DNA of 64,000 nt from Bradyrhizobium diazoefficiens. Its GTDB lineage: Bacteria > Pseudomonadota > Alphaproteobacteria > Rhizobiales > Xanthobacteraceae. Each line of letters starts with the position of its first letter. The stretch's first letter is position 1. The position numbers were made by a program, and so were the translations under genes. The stretch is taken from positions 1-64,000 of the forward strand of contig NZ_JAFCKW010000015.1 of assembly GCF_018129965.1 (NCBI RefSeq). Reading direction: 5' to 3'. Shown here in pieces: positions 1 to 8,362 of the stretch. The notes under the pieces are model-generated. The model made no database searches. It saw nothing but the letters and a program-made list of their open reading frames with translations, and was not told the origin of the DNA.

Positions 1-152
1 CAACCAACAGGCCGCTCGCGAGCGCGCTTGCAAATCGCGCCGTAGCGAGCGGGCGGCCGGCCCGTTACCCCATCTACTGCTGAACTTGCCTCAGGTTGCA
101 TCGCCCCATCCGCGATGACACACTCCCGCAAAACAACAAGCCGGGAGCGAAC

Positions 153-1208
153 ATGACCGCCGCATCAGACATCGCGCAGCAGGAAGCCCAATGGAAACGC
201 TGGCGCGCGGTGGCCGATCTGTATCACGCCTACTTCACCGGCCTCATCCTCACCGTCGTCACGCGGCGCGGCACGGCCGATGCCGCCGAATTCGTATTTC
301 GCGTGTTCCGCCGCCAGCAGCAGGAGCGCTTCCTGCCGGGGCTGAAAAAGCTCGGCCTCAGCCATCTGCCGCCGGCAGTCGCCGCCGCGCAGTATCACTA
401 TCTCTCCAACTGGATCGGCGGCGTGCACGTCGAATACATGTATGAGAGCGACACCAAGGCCTGGATCCGCTACCCGCCGCCGCGCTGGATCTGGAAGGGG
501 ACCGCGATCTGCGGCGTGCCCGGCGAGGTGAGCCGCGCGATGCTGCGCGGCTGGCACGCCAACAACGGCGTCGCGCTCGGTGATATCAGGCTGGGCTTCG
601 TCTGCACCAAGCAGAGCGTCGATGGCCAGGACGGGCTCGAAGGCTACTATCACCTGTACGATCACCCGCTCGAACTCGACCAGCGCCTCGTGTTCGCGCG
701 GCATCTGGAAGCGCCGCTGTTCGATGCGAACACCGCGCCGGCGCTGCCTGTCGAAAGCTGGCCGAGGCCGCGGCTCGAAAAAGCCTATCGCAACTATGCC
801 ATGGAATATGTCCGCACCGCCGCGCCGGTGATGGTGCAATTGTTCGGGCCGGAAGACGCAGCCTATCTGCTGCATCTCACCGGCAAGCTGATCGGGATGC
901 AATATTTCGACGAAGTCGCGGCGGCGCTGTCGATGAGTCGCGGCGGCGCCGGCGCGTTCGCAACATTCCTCAACGCGCTGTTCGCCGCGCAGGATGATGT
1001 CGCCGAGATCTCGCAATCCGAAGGCAGCTTCGAAATCCGCCAGCAGAGCTGGAAGCTGATGGACGACGTCGCCGACCATCATCCCGCCGGCACCAAGGTG
1101 CTGGAGGGCTTGTTCGAGGGCCTCGCCGCGGGATGCGGACGCCATATCGGCGTGCATTTGCGCCCCCCAGCGGCCGGCCGGCCGCCGCTGGTCTGGTCCA
1201 TCGGCTAA
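153..1208 (+). CDS. Hypothetical protein, unrecognised, 351 aa
   Basis: I do not recognise this protein family. The reading frame is open further upstream to 96, but the ATG at 153 is preceded at the right distance by a GGGAGCGA ribosome site, so I start there. The product looks soluble: there is no signal peptide and no convincing membrane segment. It is rich in aromatic residues (for example YHYLSNWIGG and IRYPPPRWIW in the first 130 residues), with a helical, Ala-rich C-terminal half. It stands alone upstream of a MATE exporter on the same strand, 164 bases away. No function is proposed. Confidence 0.7.
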   Translation: MTAASDIAQQEAQWKRWRAVADLYHAYFTGLILTVVTRRGTADAAEFVFRVFRRQQQERFLPGLKKLGLSHLPPAVAAAQYHYLSNWIGGVHVEYMYESDTKAWIRYPPPRWIWKGTAICGVPGEVSRAMLRGWHANNGVALGDIRLGFVCTKQSVDGQDGLEGYYHLYDHPLELDQRLVFARHLEAPLFDANTAPALPVESWPRPRLEKAYRNYAMEYVRTAAPVMVQLFGPEDAAYLLHLTGKLIGMQYFDEVAAALSMSRGGAGAFATFLNALFAAQDDVAEISQSEGSFEIRQQSWKLMDDVADHHPAGTKVLEGLFEGLAAGCGRHIGVHLRPPAAGRPPLVWSIG

Positions 1209-1372
1209 TTCCACCCGTTGAAATGCGCTGCCGCAGGGCACGCCTGCGTCAGGCGCACGTGGAATCGCCAATCGCCGTGCTAACAAGCCTCACCGCGCCC
1301 TTCGCGCGAATAAATAATCGGCACACCAAATGATTGCCGCGCCGCGAATGGCGCCTGTGCCCGGGAGAGGAA

Positions 1373-2818
1373 ATGTCCGACATCGCCGAAATCCCGGTCG
1401 ATGAGCAAGAACGTCCGCTGCCGCAGCTCCCTCCTCCCGTGAAGAGCGCGCTGACGGACGGTCCGATCCTGCGCACGCTGCTCGGGCTTGCCTGGCCAAA
1501 TGTCGTGGCGCTGTCCGCCGGCACCTGCGTGGTGATCGCGGAGACGTCTTATATCGGGCGCCTCGGCGTGGAAGCGCTGGCCGCGATGGCGCTGGTGTTT
1601 CCGACGGTGATCCTGACCATGACCATGTCCGGCGGCGCCATGGGCGGCGCGGTGGCGTCAGCGATCGCGCGAGCGCTCGGCGCCGGCGACCGTGAACGTG
1701 CCGGCACGCTGGCTGCGCATGCGCTGCTGATCGGCATCACCTTCGGCCTCGTCTTCATGCTGGGCATGCTCATCTTCGGGCCCAGGGTGCTCGAAATGCT
1801 CGGCGGCCGCGGCGATGTGCTGACCCATGCGATCGCCTACACGCAGGTGTTTTTCGGCGGCGCCGTGCTGCCCTGGCTGCTCAACACCATGGCCGGCGTG
1901 CTGCGCGGCACCGGCAACATGAAGCTGCCGTCGCTGCTGATCCTGAACTCGGCGGTCTGGCAGATCGTGCTCGGCGGCACGCTGGGACTCGGGCTCGGGC
2001 CGATGCCGCAGCTCGGCATGCGCGGCGTCGCCGCAGGCGCGCTGATCGCCTATTCCATGAACATCGGCGTGATGGGCTGGTACCTGTTTTCCGGCCGCGC
2101 CCGCATCGTCCCGAAGCTGCGCGGGCTTCGCATCCAATGGGCGATGTTCTTCGACATCCTGAAGGTCGGCGCCATCGCCTGCTTCTCGCCGCTGCAATCG
2201 GTGCTGACGATCTCGATCTTCACTCACATGCTGGCGAAGTTCGGCACCGCGATCCTCGCCGGCTACGGCATCGGGGCGCGGCTGGAATTCCTGTTGACCT
2301 CGATCGCGTTCTCGTTCGGCATCGCCTCGGTGCCGATGATCGGCATGGCGGTCGGCGCCGGCCGCATCGCGCGCGCCCGGCGCATCGCCTGGATCGCGGG
2401 TGCGAGCGCCTTCGTCGCCGTCGGCGCGCCGGCCTGTCTGGTCGCGGCCTTCCCCGATCTCTGGGTCAACATCTTCACCGACAGCGCGACCGTGCGCGCC
2501 ACCAGCCACCAATATCTGTCGACGGTGGCGCCGTTCTACGCCTTCATCGGGCTCGCCTCGACGATGTACTTCTCCTCGCAGGGCGCGGCCAAGGTGATCG
2601 GCCCGGTGCTGGCTCAGACCGCGCGGCTGATCTACATCGCGGCGATCGGCTGGTGGCTGTCGACGCACGACGCCACGGCGCAGAGCTTCTTCTGGCTGGC
2701 GGCGAGCTCGATGGTCGTGCTCGGCGTGCTCTCCTGTTCCAGCGTCGTGCTGACTCGCTGGGGGCCGCGCCCGATCAAGCCCGTGATCGGGCCGGCTCTG
2801 TCGGCCGCGGTCGATTAG
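1373..2818 (+). CDS. MATE family multidrug efflux transporter
   Basis: The 481-residue product is an inner-membrane exporter of the MATE family, which exchanges cationic drugs or metabolites for Na+ or H+. After about 40 polar residues there are some twelve hydrophobic segments in two similar halves, the usual MATE layout and length. The opening segment (LAWPNVVALSAGTCVVIAE) and the repeated Gly/Ala-rich helices fit the family. The ATG at 1373 follows GGGAGAGGAA; an in-frame TTG at 1334 lacks a comparable site. The substrate cannot be read from sequence. The DinF-type protein at 20070-21395 is a separate MATE subgroup. Confidence 0.9.
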   Translation: MSDIAEIPVDEQERPLPQLPPPVKSALTDGPILRTLLGLAWPNVVALSAGTCVVIAETSYIGRLGVEALAAMALVFPTVILTMTMSGGAMGGAVASAIARALGAGDRERAGTLAAHALLIGITFGLVFMLGMLIFGPRVLEMLGGRGDVLTHAIAYTQVFFGGAVLPWLLNTMAGVLRGTGNMKLPSLLILNSAVWQIVLGGTLGLGLGPMPQLGMRGVAAGALIAYSMNIGVMGWYLFSGRARIVPKLRGLRIQWAMFFDILKVGAIACFSPLQSVLTISIFTHMLAKFGTAILAGYGIGARLEFLLTSIAFSFGIASVPMIGMAVGAGRIARARRIAWIAGASAFVAVGAPACLVAAFPDLWVNIFTDSATVRATSHQYLSTVAPFYAFIGLASTMYFSSQGAAKVIGPVLAQTARLIYIAAIGWWLSTHDATAQSFFWLAASSMVVLGVLSCSSVVLTRWGPRPIKPVIGPALSAAVD

Positions 2819-2963
2819 GCGCGCCCGCCGGATTTTTGTTTCTGAATATTTCAAAGCCTTGCCTTGGAAATATCGAGCAACCGCTCCGGTGCCTTGCCGA
2901 AGGCCTCGCGCCAGCTCCTGGGGACAATTTCGCGCGCGTTCACCAGAAGCACGGAAGGCCATC

Positions 2964-3668
2964 ATGACCTCGATTTCGGCGCTCTCCACCCACCACCACG
3001 CATCGCCGTTGAAACGGCTCCAGGATGAATTGCAGGCGGACGTCAGTTCCGGCACGATCAACGCGTCCGACCAGTCGGCGCTGTCGGCCGCGCTCAGTGA
3101 CATCGATACCGCCCTGCAATCAGGCAGTGCGGGCGATCAGTCCAGCGGCAGCGGATCATCGACCGATCCTCTCACCTCGAAGATCGATGATCTCATCAAG
3201 CAGGAAGTTTCGGCCGGCAAGCTGACCGACGAGCAGGCCACCGAGCTGCAGGGTGTCTTCAAGGCAGCGTTCGCCCAGGGGCCGGGCGGAGCAGGCGGCC
3301 CTGGTGGTGCAGGTGGACCGCCCCCCGGCGGCCCGCCTCCGGCAGGCGGCGCGGACAGTTCGTCGACCAGCAATTCGGTGGTGGACATGCTGCAGCAATT
3401 CCTGGATTCGCTGAAGAATCTCCTGACGGATTCGACCGCTTCCGGCACGACGGGATCGAGCGACACCACCGATGCCGGTGCAACGTCCTCGACCACCGCC
3501 ACGGACAGTTCGTCGAGCGGCAGCTCGGCGACCGACCTGCTCGAACAATTTCTCCAGTCGCTGAAGAGCTCGCTCGCGGATTCGACCTACAGCGCGAAAC
3601 AATCGAGCGACGAGACCAAGGCGAGCGACCCGTCGATATCGGGCGTCCTAATCAACGACCGGATCTGA
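2964..3668 (+). CDS. Ser/Gly/Pro-rich low-complexity protein with internal duplications
   Basis: The product has 234 residues and no function I recognise. Residues about 18-50 (ELQADVSSGTINASDQSAL) resemble residues about 75-100 (LIKQEVSAGKLTDEQATEL), so the N-terminal half looks duplicated. Residues 104-130 are a Gly/Pro linker. The C-terminal half carries a second duplicated module: DMLQQFLDSLKNLLTDST at 141-158 and DLLEQFLQSLKSSLADST at 191-208, separated by a Ser/Thr-rich spacer. There is no signal peptide. The start at 2964 follows GGAAGGCC; the frame is open upstream but without a ribosome site. It converges on the gene at 3771-4286, with a dyad at 3700-3734 between them. Confidence 0.75.
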   Translation: MTSISALSTHHHASPLKRLQDELQADVSSGTINASDQSALSAALSDIDTALQSGSAGDQSSGSGSSTDPLTSKIDDLIKQEVSAGKLTDEQATELQGVFKAAFAQGPGGAGGPGGAGGPPPGGPPPAGGADSSSTSNSVVDMLQQFLDSLKNLLTDSTASGTTGSSDTTDAGATSSTTATDSSSSGSSATDLLEQFLQSLKSSLADSTYSAKQSSDETKASDPSISGVLINDRI

Positions 3669-3699
3669 TACCGGCGGCGCCCCCAAACCGCCGGCCGGC

Positions 3700-3734
3700 G
3701 CAACCATCCTTCGTGCCCCGCGAAGGGTGGTTGC
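3700..3734. terminator. Hairpin between convergent genes, possible bidirectional terminator
   Basis: The arms at 3700-3713 and 3721-3734 are reverse complements except for one position that would form a G-U pair, and they surround a 7-base loop. The hairpin lies between two convergent genes. It has no T-run on the + side, so either a terminator or a solitary palindromic repeat is possible. Confidence 0.4.
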
Positions 3735-3770
3735 TACGTTGCCGAAGTGACAATGCCGCGCCGGTGCGCC

Positions 3771-4286
3771 CTACCGGTGCTTGTGCCGTCGATGGCCGCC
3801 ACCGCCGACATTGGCGAGCCGCATCAGTTGCGGGATCATCGCCATCATGTCGCCGCCGCCGACGCCGCCCATCATGCCCATGATATCGCCGCCACCGATG
3901 CCGCCGAGACCGGCAGGCAGAGTGCCGGCTCCGTCCATCGGTGTGTAGCCGCCGTAGTTCGGCGCACCGAAGCCGCCGCCAGGATTGCCAGCGCCGATGC
4001 CGACTGGGCCGCCAAGGCCTCCGCCACCCATCATGCCGCCGATCCCGCCGCCGCCATTCTCCATCATGCGGCTCATCATCGGGCCCATGGTCTGCATCAT
4101 GATGGCGAAGCGGCGCTTGCCCATCTTCGCTTTCATCATTTCCAGCATCGGCGCCATCTGGGTCATCATGTCCTCGCCACCAGCGCCTCCGCCGCCGAGG
4201 AACTGCGCTCTTGCCGGCGTGCTCGCGACCGACAACAACAGCAGCACGGCAGCTGCCTGGCAGATCACCTTGTCCGCACCTCTCAT
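3771..4286 (-). CDS. Exported Met/Gly-rich protein
   Basis: The product has 171 residues and starts with a clear Sec signal peptide (residues about 1-27, ending near TPARAQ). The mature part is a low-complexity run of Met, Gly and Asn: MMTQMAPMLEMMKAKMGKRR, then Gly-rich stretches with GGMMGGGG and GGDIMGMMGG, and a basic His/Arg tail (GGGGHRRHKHR). Met- and His-rich exported proteins often bind copper or other soft metals, but that is only an inference here. The ATG at 4286 follows GGAGCAGG; the frame stays open to 4454, where no signal peptide would be encoded. It is the last gene of a minus-strand series. Confidence 0.75.
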   Translation of the reverse strand: MRGADKVICQAAAVLLLLSVASTPARAQFLGGGGAGGEDMMTQMAPMLEMMKAKMGKRRFAIMMQTMGPMMSRMMENGGGGIGGMMGGGGLGGPVGIGAGNPGGGFGAPNYGGYTPMDGAGTLPAGLGGIGGGDIMGMMGGVGGGDMMAMIPQLMRLANVGGGGHRRHKHR

Positions 4287-4386
4287 GGCCTGCTCCTCGC
4301 GTGTGTGGCTCCGCCGGGAGAGCGGAGCCGACCGGACGTAGGCGGCCATGGTTACGGCCGAGGAGGGAGGCGCACTGTGAGAAGGG

Positions 4387-4800
4387 TCACGCAGCGGCAG
4401 GGGTAAACGCCCGCTGCATCGCGGCCACCGCTTCCCTGGCCTGTCCCTGCACATAGGGCGCCAGCGCGTTGGGCAGCATGTCGATGATCCAGACGAGACG
4501 GCACGCCTCGTCGCCCTCGGCGATCACCTGCACCGAGGCGCTGTAATGCGCCAGCCGCTCGCTGGCGATCGCATAGACCAGCCGCTGTCGCGCATCGTTG
4601 CAATCGACCAGCACCTCGCGCGCGACCGAGCCATTTGCGAATGTGACGATACGCGCGTCGCCGTCCAGCTTGCAGGCCGTGACAAAACCAGGCGCCAGCC
4701 GCTGATGCAGCGCGCCGAAATCGCGAACGGCGTCCCAGACTTGATCGGCAGAAACGCTGAGGGAAATATCGTTATGGATGGAGGCCATAAGTGTGTCCAT
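4387..4800 (-). CDS. SRPBCC family protein (polyketide cyclase/START-like)
   Basis: This 137-residue protein matches the SRPBCC helix-grip fold, which binds hydrophobic ligands in a deep cavity. The diagnostic opening (SLSVSADQVWDAVRDFGAL, residues about 13-31) is followed by a middle stretch ending REVLVDCNDARQRLVYAI and the C-terminal helix (residues about 112-133). Family members range from cyclases to ligand carriers, so the reaction is unknown. An alternative ATG lies four codons in, at 4788; neither start has a strong ribosome site. It is separated from the downstream exported-protein gene by about 100 bases and from the VOC gene upstream by a palindromic repeat. Confidence 0.8.
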   Translation of the reverse strand: MDTLMASIHNDISLSVSADQVWDAVRDFGALHQRLAPGFVTACKLDGDARIVTFANGSVAREVLVDCNDARQRLVYAIASERLAHYSASVQVIAEGDEACRLVWIIDMLPNALAPYVQGQAREAVAAMQRAFTPAAA

Positions 4801-4809
4801 TTGGATAGG

Positions 4810-4887
4810 GTCATTCCGGGGCGCGCGGAGCGCGAACCCGGAATCTCGAGATTCCGGGTTTGGTGCTGCGCACCATCCCGGAATGAC
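4810..4887. repeat. Palindromic repeat, family B
   Basis: This element of about 78 bases begins GTCATTCCGGGG and ends CCCGGAATGAC. It has an internal palindrome (GGAATCTCGAGATTCC). Closely similar copies lie at 15726-15805 and 52857-52934. Confidence 0.8.
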
Positions 4888-4914
4888 GGCGTATTTGGTC
4901 GACGTCGTCGGGGC

Positions 4915-5274
4915 TCACACGCAAACCGCCTCGACATTGTTGCCGTCGGGATCGATCAAAAACGCCGCATAGTAAGTCGGGCTGTAGTCCTTGCGCGGAC
5001 CGGCGCCGCCATTGTCGCTGCCGCCGTGCTTCAGGCCTTCGCTGTGAAACGCCTTGACCGCGTCGTGATCCCCGGCGCGAAACGCGATATGCGCGCCATC
5101 GGCCTTCCGTCCCTTGTCGAGATGCAGCCAGAGCGCCGGCTCGCCTTTCGGGCCGAAGCCGGCATAGCCGTCGCCGCTTGAGCACAGGACATGACCGAGC
5201 GGCGCCAGCACCGCGGTGTAGAAGCGCGTAGCGGCATCGAGGTCGGCAACGCGCAATCCGATATGGTCGTACAT
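4915..5274 (-). CDS. VOC family protein (glyoxalase/dioxygenase superfamily)
   Basis: A 119-residue single-chain vicinal oxygen chelate protein. It opens with the standard beta strand YDHIGLRVADLDAATRFY and ends with the canonical metal-site strand AAFLIDPDGNNVEAV. His at about residue 3, His at about 67 (GAHIAF) and Glu near the C terminus are the expected metal ligands. Members include glyoxalases, fosfomycin-resistance proteins and dioxygenases; the substrate is not evident. I prefer the ATG at 5274 because GGAG lies seven bases upstream; another in-frame ATG is at 5286. It follows the AraC-type regulator on the same strand. Confidence 0.85.
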   Translation of the reverse strand: MYDHIGLRVADLDAATRFYTAVLAPLGHVLCSSGDGYAGFGPKGEPALWLHLDKGRKADGAHIAFRAGDHDAVKAFHSEGLKHGGSDNGGAGPRKDYSPTYYAAFLIDPDGNNVEAVCV

Positions 5275-5329
5275 GGTGGTCTCCATTGCAAAACGCGCCG
5301 CAACTGGCGCGCACCGGAGACGAACCTAG

Positions 5330-6169
5330 TCAGTTGAGGGCGAGCGGCTCTTGGAGAATCTTGCGCTGCCCGCGAGACGCCTGCCGAAATTTCGTCGGCG
5401 ACACGCCGGCGGCGCGGCGGAAGGTGCGGACGAAATTGGAGAGGTCGCCAAACCCGACGTCATAGGCGATATCGGTGATCGCGATGTCATCATCTGTCAG
5501 CAGCCGGGCCGCGTGCCGCAGCCGCGAGCGGACCAGATATTGGTGCGGCGTGACCCCGAGCACGCCTGAGAACAGACGCAGGAAATGGAACGGACTGAGG
5601 CCTGTCTGCCGCGCCGTCTGTTCGAGATCGACCTCGGCATGCGAGTTATCGTCGATCCACAAGGCCGCTTCGACGGCGCGTCGTCGATCGCGCGCGGTCG
5701 GCGTCGTTCGCTTGCGCGCCTTGTCCGAGACGATGTCGATGAAGCGACCGGCCAGGATCTGCCCGATCTCGTCGAGCCCGAGGTCGCTGTTGCCGTCTGC
5801 CGCGGTCTGGGCGAGTTCGCCCAGCACCATCAGTTCGGACAGCGGCGGCATGGCGCCCACCTGCCAGGCCTCGCGGCGTCCGCCGAGGTTGTCGACGAGA
5901 TCCTCGCCGAGGAAGAACGACAGGCAGACGTCGCCGCTGACATGCTCATGCGTGCAGGTGTATTCGTCGCCCGGCGCGCCGACCAGCATCGAGCCCGCCA
6001 CCAGTTCGAAGAAGCCGGCGCGGCACCGGCAGCCAAAGCTGCCCGAGCGGACATAGGCAAGGGAATGGCCGGTGCGGCATTCCGCGAACGGCTGGTCGTC
6101 CGGGCCCGCGTCGCAGCGAAACTCGGAGACGGTCATCGAACCAGTCGTCAGCAGCGTGGTCGCGTCCAT
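5330..6169 (-). CDS. AraC family transcriptional regulator
   Basis: The product has 279 residues. The C-terminal part (about 170-270) carries the two helix-turn-helix motifs of AraC/XylS regulators: LEQTARQTGLSPFHFLRLF for the first, then ITDIAYDVGFGDLSNFVRTF and the family signature GVSPTKFR. The N-terminal part is a cupin-like sensor domain with several cysteines (ECRTG..., GCRCRAG). The effector is unknown. It lies between ogt and the VOC gene, all on the minus strand, so it may control the VOC protein. It is a free-standing regulator, not an Ada-type fusion. Confidence 0.9.
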   Translation of the reverse strand: MDATTLLTTGSMTVSEFRCDAGPDDQPFAECRTGHSLAYVRSGSFGCRCRAGFFELVAGSMLVGAPGDEYTCTHEHVSGDVCLSFFLGEDLVDNLGGRREAWQVGAMPPLSELMVLGELAQTAADGNSDLGLDEIGQILAGRFIDIVSDKARKRTTPTARDRRRAVEAALWIDDNSHAEVDLEQTARQTGLSPFHFLRLFSGVLGVTPHQYLVRSRLRHAARLLTDDDIAITDIAYDVGFGDLSNFVRTFRRAAGVSPTKFRQASRGQRKILQEPLALN

Positions 6170-6179
6170 CCGCGATATG

Positions 6180-6281
6180 TAGAGCGTTTTCGAGCGAAGT
6201 GGATACCGGTTCGCGTGAAGAAAACGCGTTAAAGCAAGAATCTAGAGCCTCGGTTCTGATTCAATCAGAACCGAAGCTCTA
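6180..6281. repeat. Composite palindromic repeat (TAGAGCGTTTTCGAGCG family), copy 1
   Basis: The left part can fold with GCGTTTTC pairing to GAAAACGC and an inner GCGAA/TTCGC stem. The right part (6243-6281) is a near-perfect hairpin of TAGAGC...TCGGTTCTGATT with its complement. Other copies are at 56946-57010 and 62949-63055. The right end supplies the TAG stop codon of the minus-strand ogt gene. Confidence 0.9.
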
Positions 6282-6857
6282 GGAGGGCGCTCGCGGCGGA
6301 GCAACGGGCAGCAGCACCTCGAACAGCGTCTTGCTGGCGATCGGATGGGCACCCTCGAGCGCCAGCAGCCGCCGCTTCGAGATCACCCCGCCGTAAGGCG
6401 AGAGCCGGTCGGTGTAATTGCCGGCCTCGAGCACGCGGTGACAGGGCACGATCAGCAAGTACGGATTCTTCGAGATCGCCTGCGCCACCGAATGTGCGGC
6501 ACCGGAGACGCCAAGCGCCCGGGCGATCTCGTGATAGGTCCGGGTTTCCCCGCGCGGGATGGCGCAGGTGGCCTCGTAGACGCGCCGGTGGAAGCCGGGT
6601 ACGCGGCCGGCATCGAGGCTCACTTCGGAAAAATCCGGGTCGCCGCCCTGAAGCAGGGCCACGATGCCCTCGATCGCAAGCTCGGCATTCCCTGAGGGAA
6701 GCTGCTCGCGCGCCTCGGGATGAACCGCAAAGATCCGCCGGCGGGTGTCGATTTCCCGTGCCTCGGGCAATTGGACGGCGACGATTCCGCTGCCGCTCCA
6801 GATGATGCCGCAGCGCCCTATGGCCGTGTCGAAAATCGCGTAGCCGCGGCTCACCAT
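6279..6857 (-). CDS. ogt: Methylated-DNA--protein-cysteine methyltransferase
   Basis: The protein removes alkyl groups from O6-methylguanine in DNA by transfer to its own cysteine. The 192-residue sequence has the active-site motif VPCHRVLEAG (Cys at about residue 145), the wing-helix region IPRGETRTYHEIARALGVSG, and the following segment GNYTDRLSPYGGVISKRRLL. This is a stand-alone Ogt-type protein without the Ada sensor domain. The start at 6857 is preferred; an in-frame GTG two codons earlier is possible. Its stop codon lies inside the palindromic repeat at 6180-6281. It is immediately upstream of an AraC-type regulator gene on the same strand. Confidence 0.93.
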   Translation of the reverse strand: MVSRGYAIFDTAIGRCGIIWSGSGIVAVQLPEAREIDTRRRIFAVHPEAREQLPSGNAELAIEGIVALLQGGDPDFSEVSLDAGRVPGFHRRVYEATCAIPRGETRTYHEIARALGVSGAAHSVAQAISKNPYLLIVPCHRVLEAGNYTDRLSPYGGVISKRRLLALEGAHPIASKTLFEVLLPVAPPRAPS

Positions 6858-7028
6858 GCACACGCCCCACTCAGTGCACGTTTCTCCCTAGACACGCGAT
6901 CATAACATTGTCACAATCCGGCGCATCCAAAATCTTGCCGGTACGTTAACAACCGTCCCGTCGGCCGCGCCAAACCGCTTGGCGAGGCACGCCGTCTCGG
7001 ATAATCAGGACGGGCGCAAGGCGCATCC

Positions 7029-7102
7029 GCGGGCGTAGTTCAATGGTAGAACGGCAGCTTCCCAAGCTGCATACGAGGGTTCGATTCCCTTCGCCCGCTC
7101 CA
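7029..7102 (+). tRNA. tRNA-Gly (anticodon CCC)
   Basis: The 74-base cloverleaf has acceptor arms GCGGGCG and CGCCCGC, D arm GTTCAATGGTAGAAC, anticodon stem GCAGC/GCTGC around the loop TTCCCAA (anticodon CCC), and T arm AGGGTTCGATTCCCT. The 3' CCA end is encoded at 7100-7102. Confidence 0.97.
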
Positions 7103-7265
7103 AGGCTTCTCCCCGACCGTGACCGCTACGCCCGATCGATCCGGCAGGCGCATGCGCTGCACCAAGTTTCCAATATATGAGCCCCTCGTCCCCGGCGTTC
7201 GCCGCTGCCCGCGCTAAGCTGATTTCGTTCTGGCGGCCGCGCACCTCGCGCCGGGCAAGGCTTGG

Positions 7266-7856
7266 ATGAACGCGATGGACCAGCAAAAACTCGACCGGGC
7301 GATCGGCCGCCGCCTGAAGACGCTGCGGACGCAGGCCGGACTGACGCTGAACGAACTCGCGGGCCGTTCCGGCGTCAGCCGGGCCATGATCGGGCGGGTG
7401 GAGCGGGCGCAGAGCAGTGCGACCGCCGCGCTGCTCAACAAGCTCTGCGCGGCGCTCGATGTCACCCTCAGCGACGTCGTTGCGCTCGCGGAGAAGCCGC
7501 CGGAGCGGCTGGTGCGCGCCGCCGACCAGCCGCAATGGCGCGATCCGGACAGCGGCTATCGCCGCCGTCACGCCTCGCCGCCCGACGGGGCCTCCGGCCT
7601 CGAGATCATCGTCGTGGACCTGCCGGCCGGCGCGCGCGTCTCCTACAGCCCCTGGGGCCGCAACGCCTTCACCCAGCAGCTGCTGATGCTGGCGGGCGCG
7701 GTCTGCGTGCATATCGACGCCAAGGCGGTCCGCCTGCGCGAGGGCAACTGCCTGGATTTCGACGTGATGCGGGCCGTGACCTTCGAGAACGAAACCAAAC
7801 AGGACGCGCGCTACGTCATCATCACGCGGCGCGGCACGTCCTACGGGAAAATCTGA
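7266..7856 (+). CDS. XRE-family regulator with C-terminal cupin domain
   Basis: This 196-residue transcription factor has an N-terminal Cro/C1-type helix-turn-helix (residues about 8-65, including LTLNELAGRSGVSRAMIGRV). It is linked to a C-terminal cupin barrel (about 100-190, with DLPAGARVSYSPWG and RLREGNCLDFD). Regulators of this layout usually sense a small metabolite and control a neighbouring gene. Only 19 bases separate it from the GNAT acetyltransferase that follows, so the two are probably co-transcribed. A second ATG three codons in (7275) could also be the start. Confidence 0.9.
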   Translation: MNAMDQQKLDRAIGRRLKTLRTQAGLTLNELAGRSGVSRAMIGRVERAQSSATAALLNKLCAALDVTLSDVVALAEKPPERLVRAADQPQWRDPDSGYRRRHASPPDGASGLEIIVVDLPAGARVSYSPWGRNAFTQQLLMLAGAVCVHIDAKAVRLREGNCLDFDVMRAVTFENETKQDARYVIITRRGTSYGKI

Positions 7857-7875
7857 GAGAGGCGAGTTCCTGACG

Positions 7876-8340
7876 ATGCAGATCCGTATCGGCGATACCT
7901 TCGATCCGCGTGTGATTGCGCTGCTCGATCATCACGTCACGACGGCGCGGGCGCAGACGGCACCGGGCAGCGCGCATGCGCTCGATCTGGCGGGGCTTCG
8001 CGCAGTCGACGTCGCGTTCTGGACCGGCTGGGCCGGGGAGACACTGGTCGCCACGGGCGCGCTGAAGACGCTGTCGGCCGATCATGGCGAGGTGAAGTCG
8101 ATGCACACGCTGCAGACCACGCGGCGGCGCGGCTTCGGCGGCCAGATGCTCGGCCATATCATCGCTGAGGCCCGCGCGCGGGGCATGAGGAAGCTCAGCC
8201 TCGAGACCGGTTCGTGGGATTATTTCAAGCCCGCGCATGCGCTCTATACGGCTCATGGCTTCGTCCCCTGCGGGCCGTTCGAGGGCTATGTCGAGGATCC
8301 CAACAGCCTGTTCCTGACGCTCGATCTCGCGGGCATTTGA
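7876..8340 (+). CDS. GNAT family N-acetyltransferase
   Basis: A 154-residue single-domain acetyltransferase. The acetyl-CoA binding segment is at about residues 75-95 (KSMHTLQTTRRRGFGGQML, the R/Q-x-x-G-x-G/A type loop). A C-terminal strand-helix follows (YFKPAHALYTAHGFVPCGPF) that is typical of the PA4866/YjgM-like group acting on small amines or amino acids. The acceptor is unknown. It is immediately downstream of an XRE-cupin regulator, and the pair resembles a small self-regulated operon. Confidence 0.9.
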   Translation: MQIRIGDTFDPRVIALLDHHVTTARAQTAPGSAHALDLAGLRAVDVAFWTGWAGETLVATGALKTLSADHGEVKSMHTLQTTRRRGFGGQMLGHIIAEARARGMRKLSLETGSWDYFKPAHALYTAHGFVPCGPFEGYVEDPNSLFLTLDLAGI

Positions 8341-8362
8341 GCGGACTGCAGCCTTGCTGCTC

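Noticed and set aside
165..1286. Long minus-strand open frame across the first gene
   Set aside because: It is a shadow of the + gene at 153-1208: Arg/Gly/Ala-rich composition, no ribosome site and no family resemblance.
1658..3103. 481-codon minus-strand open frame over the MATE gene
   Set aside because: High GC leaves long antisense frames open. The composition (His/Arg/Asp/Gly-rich) is unlike a protein, and the MATE frame is clearly the real one.
6858..7028. Promoter motif upstream of tRNA-Gly
   Set aside because: AT-rich pieces such as TTGTCA and GTTAACAA are visible, but no convincing -35/-10 pair with correct spacing, so none is listed.
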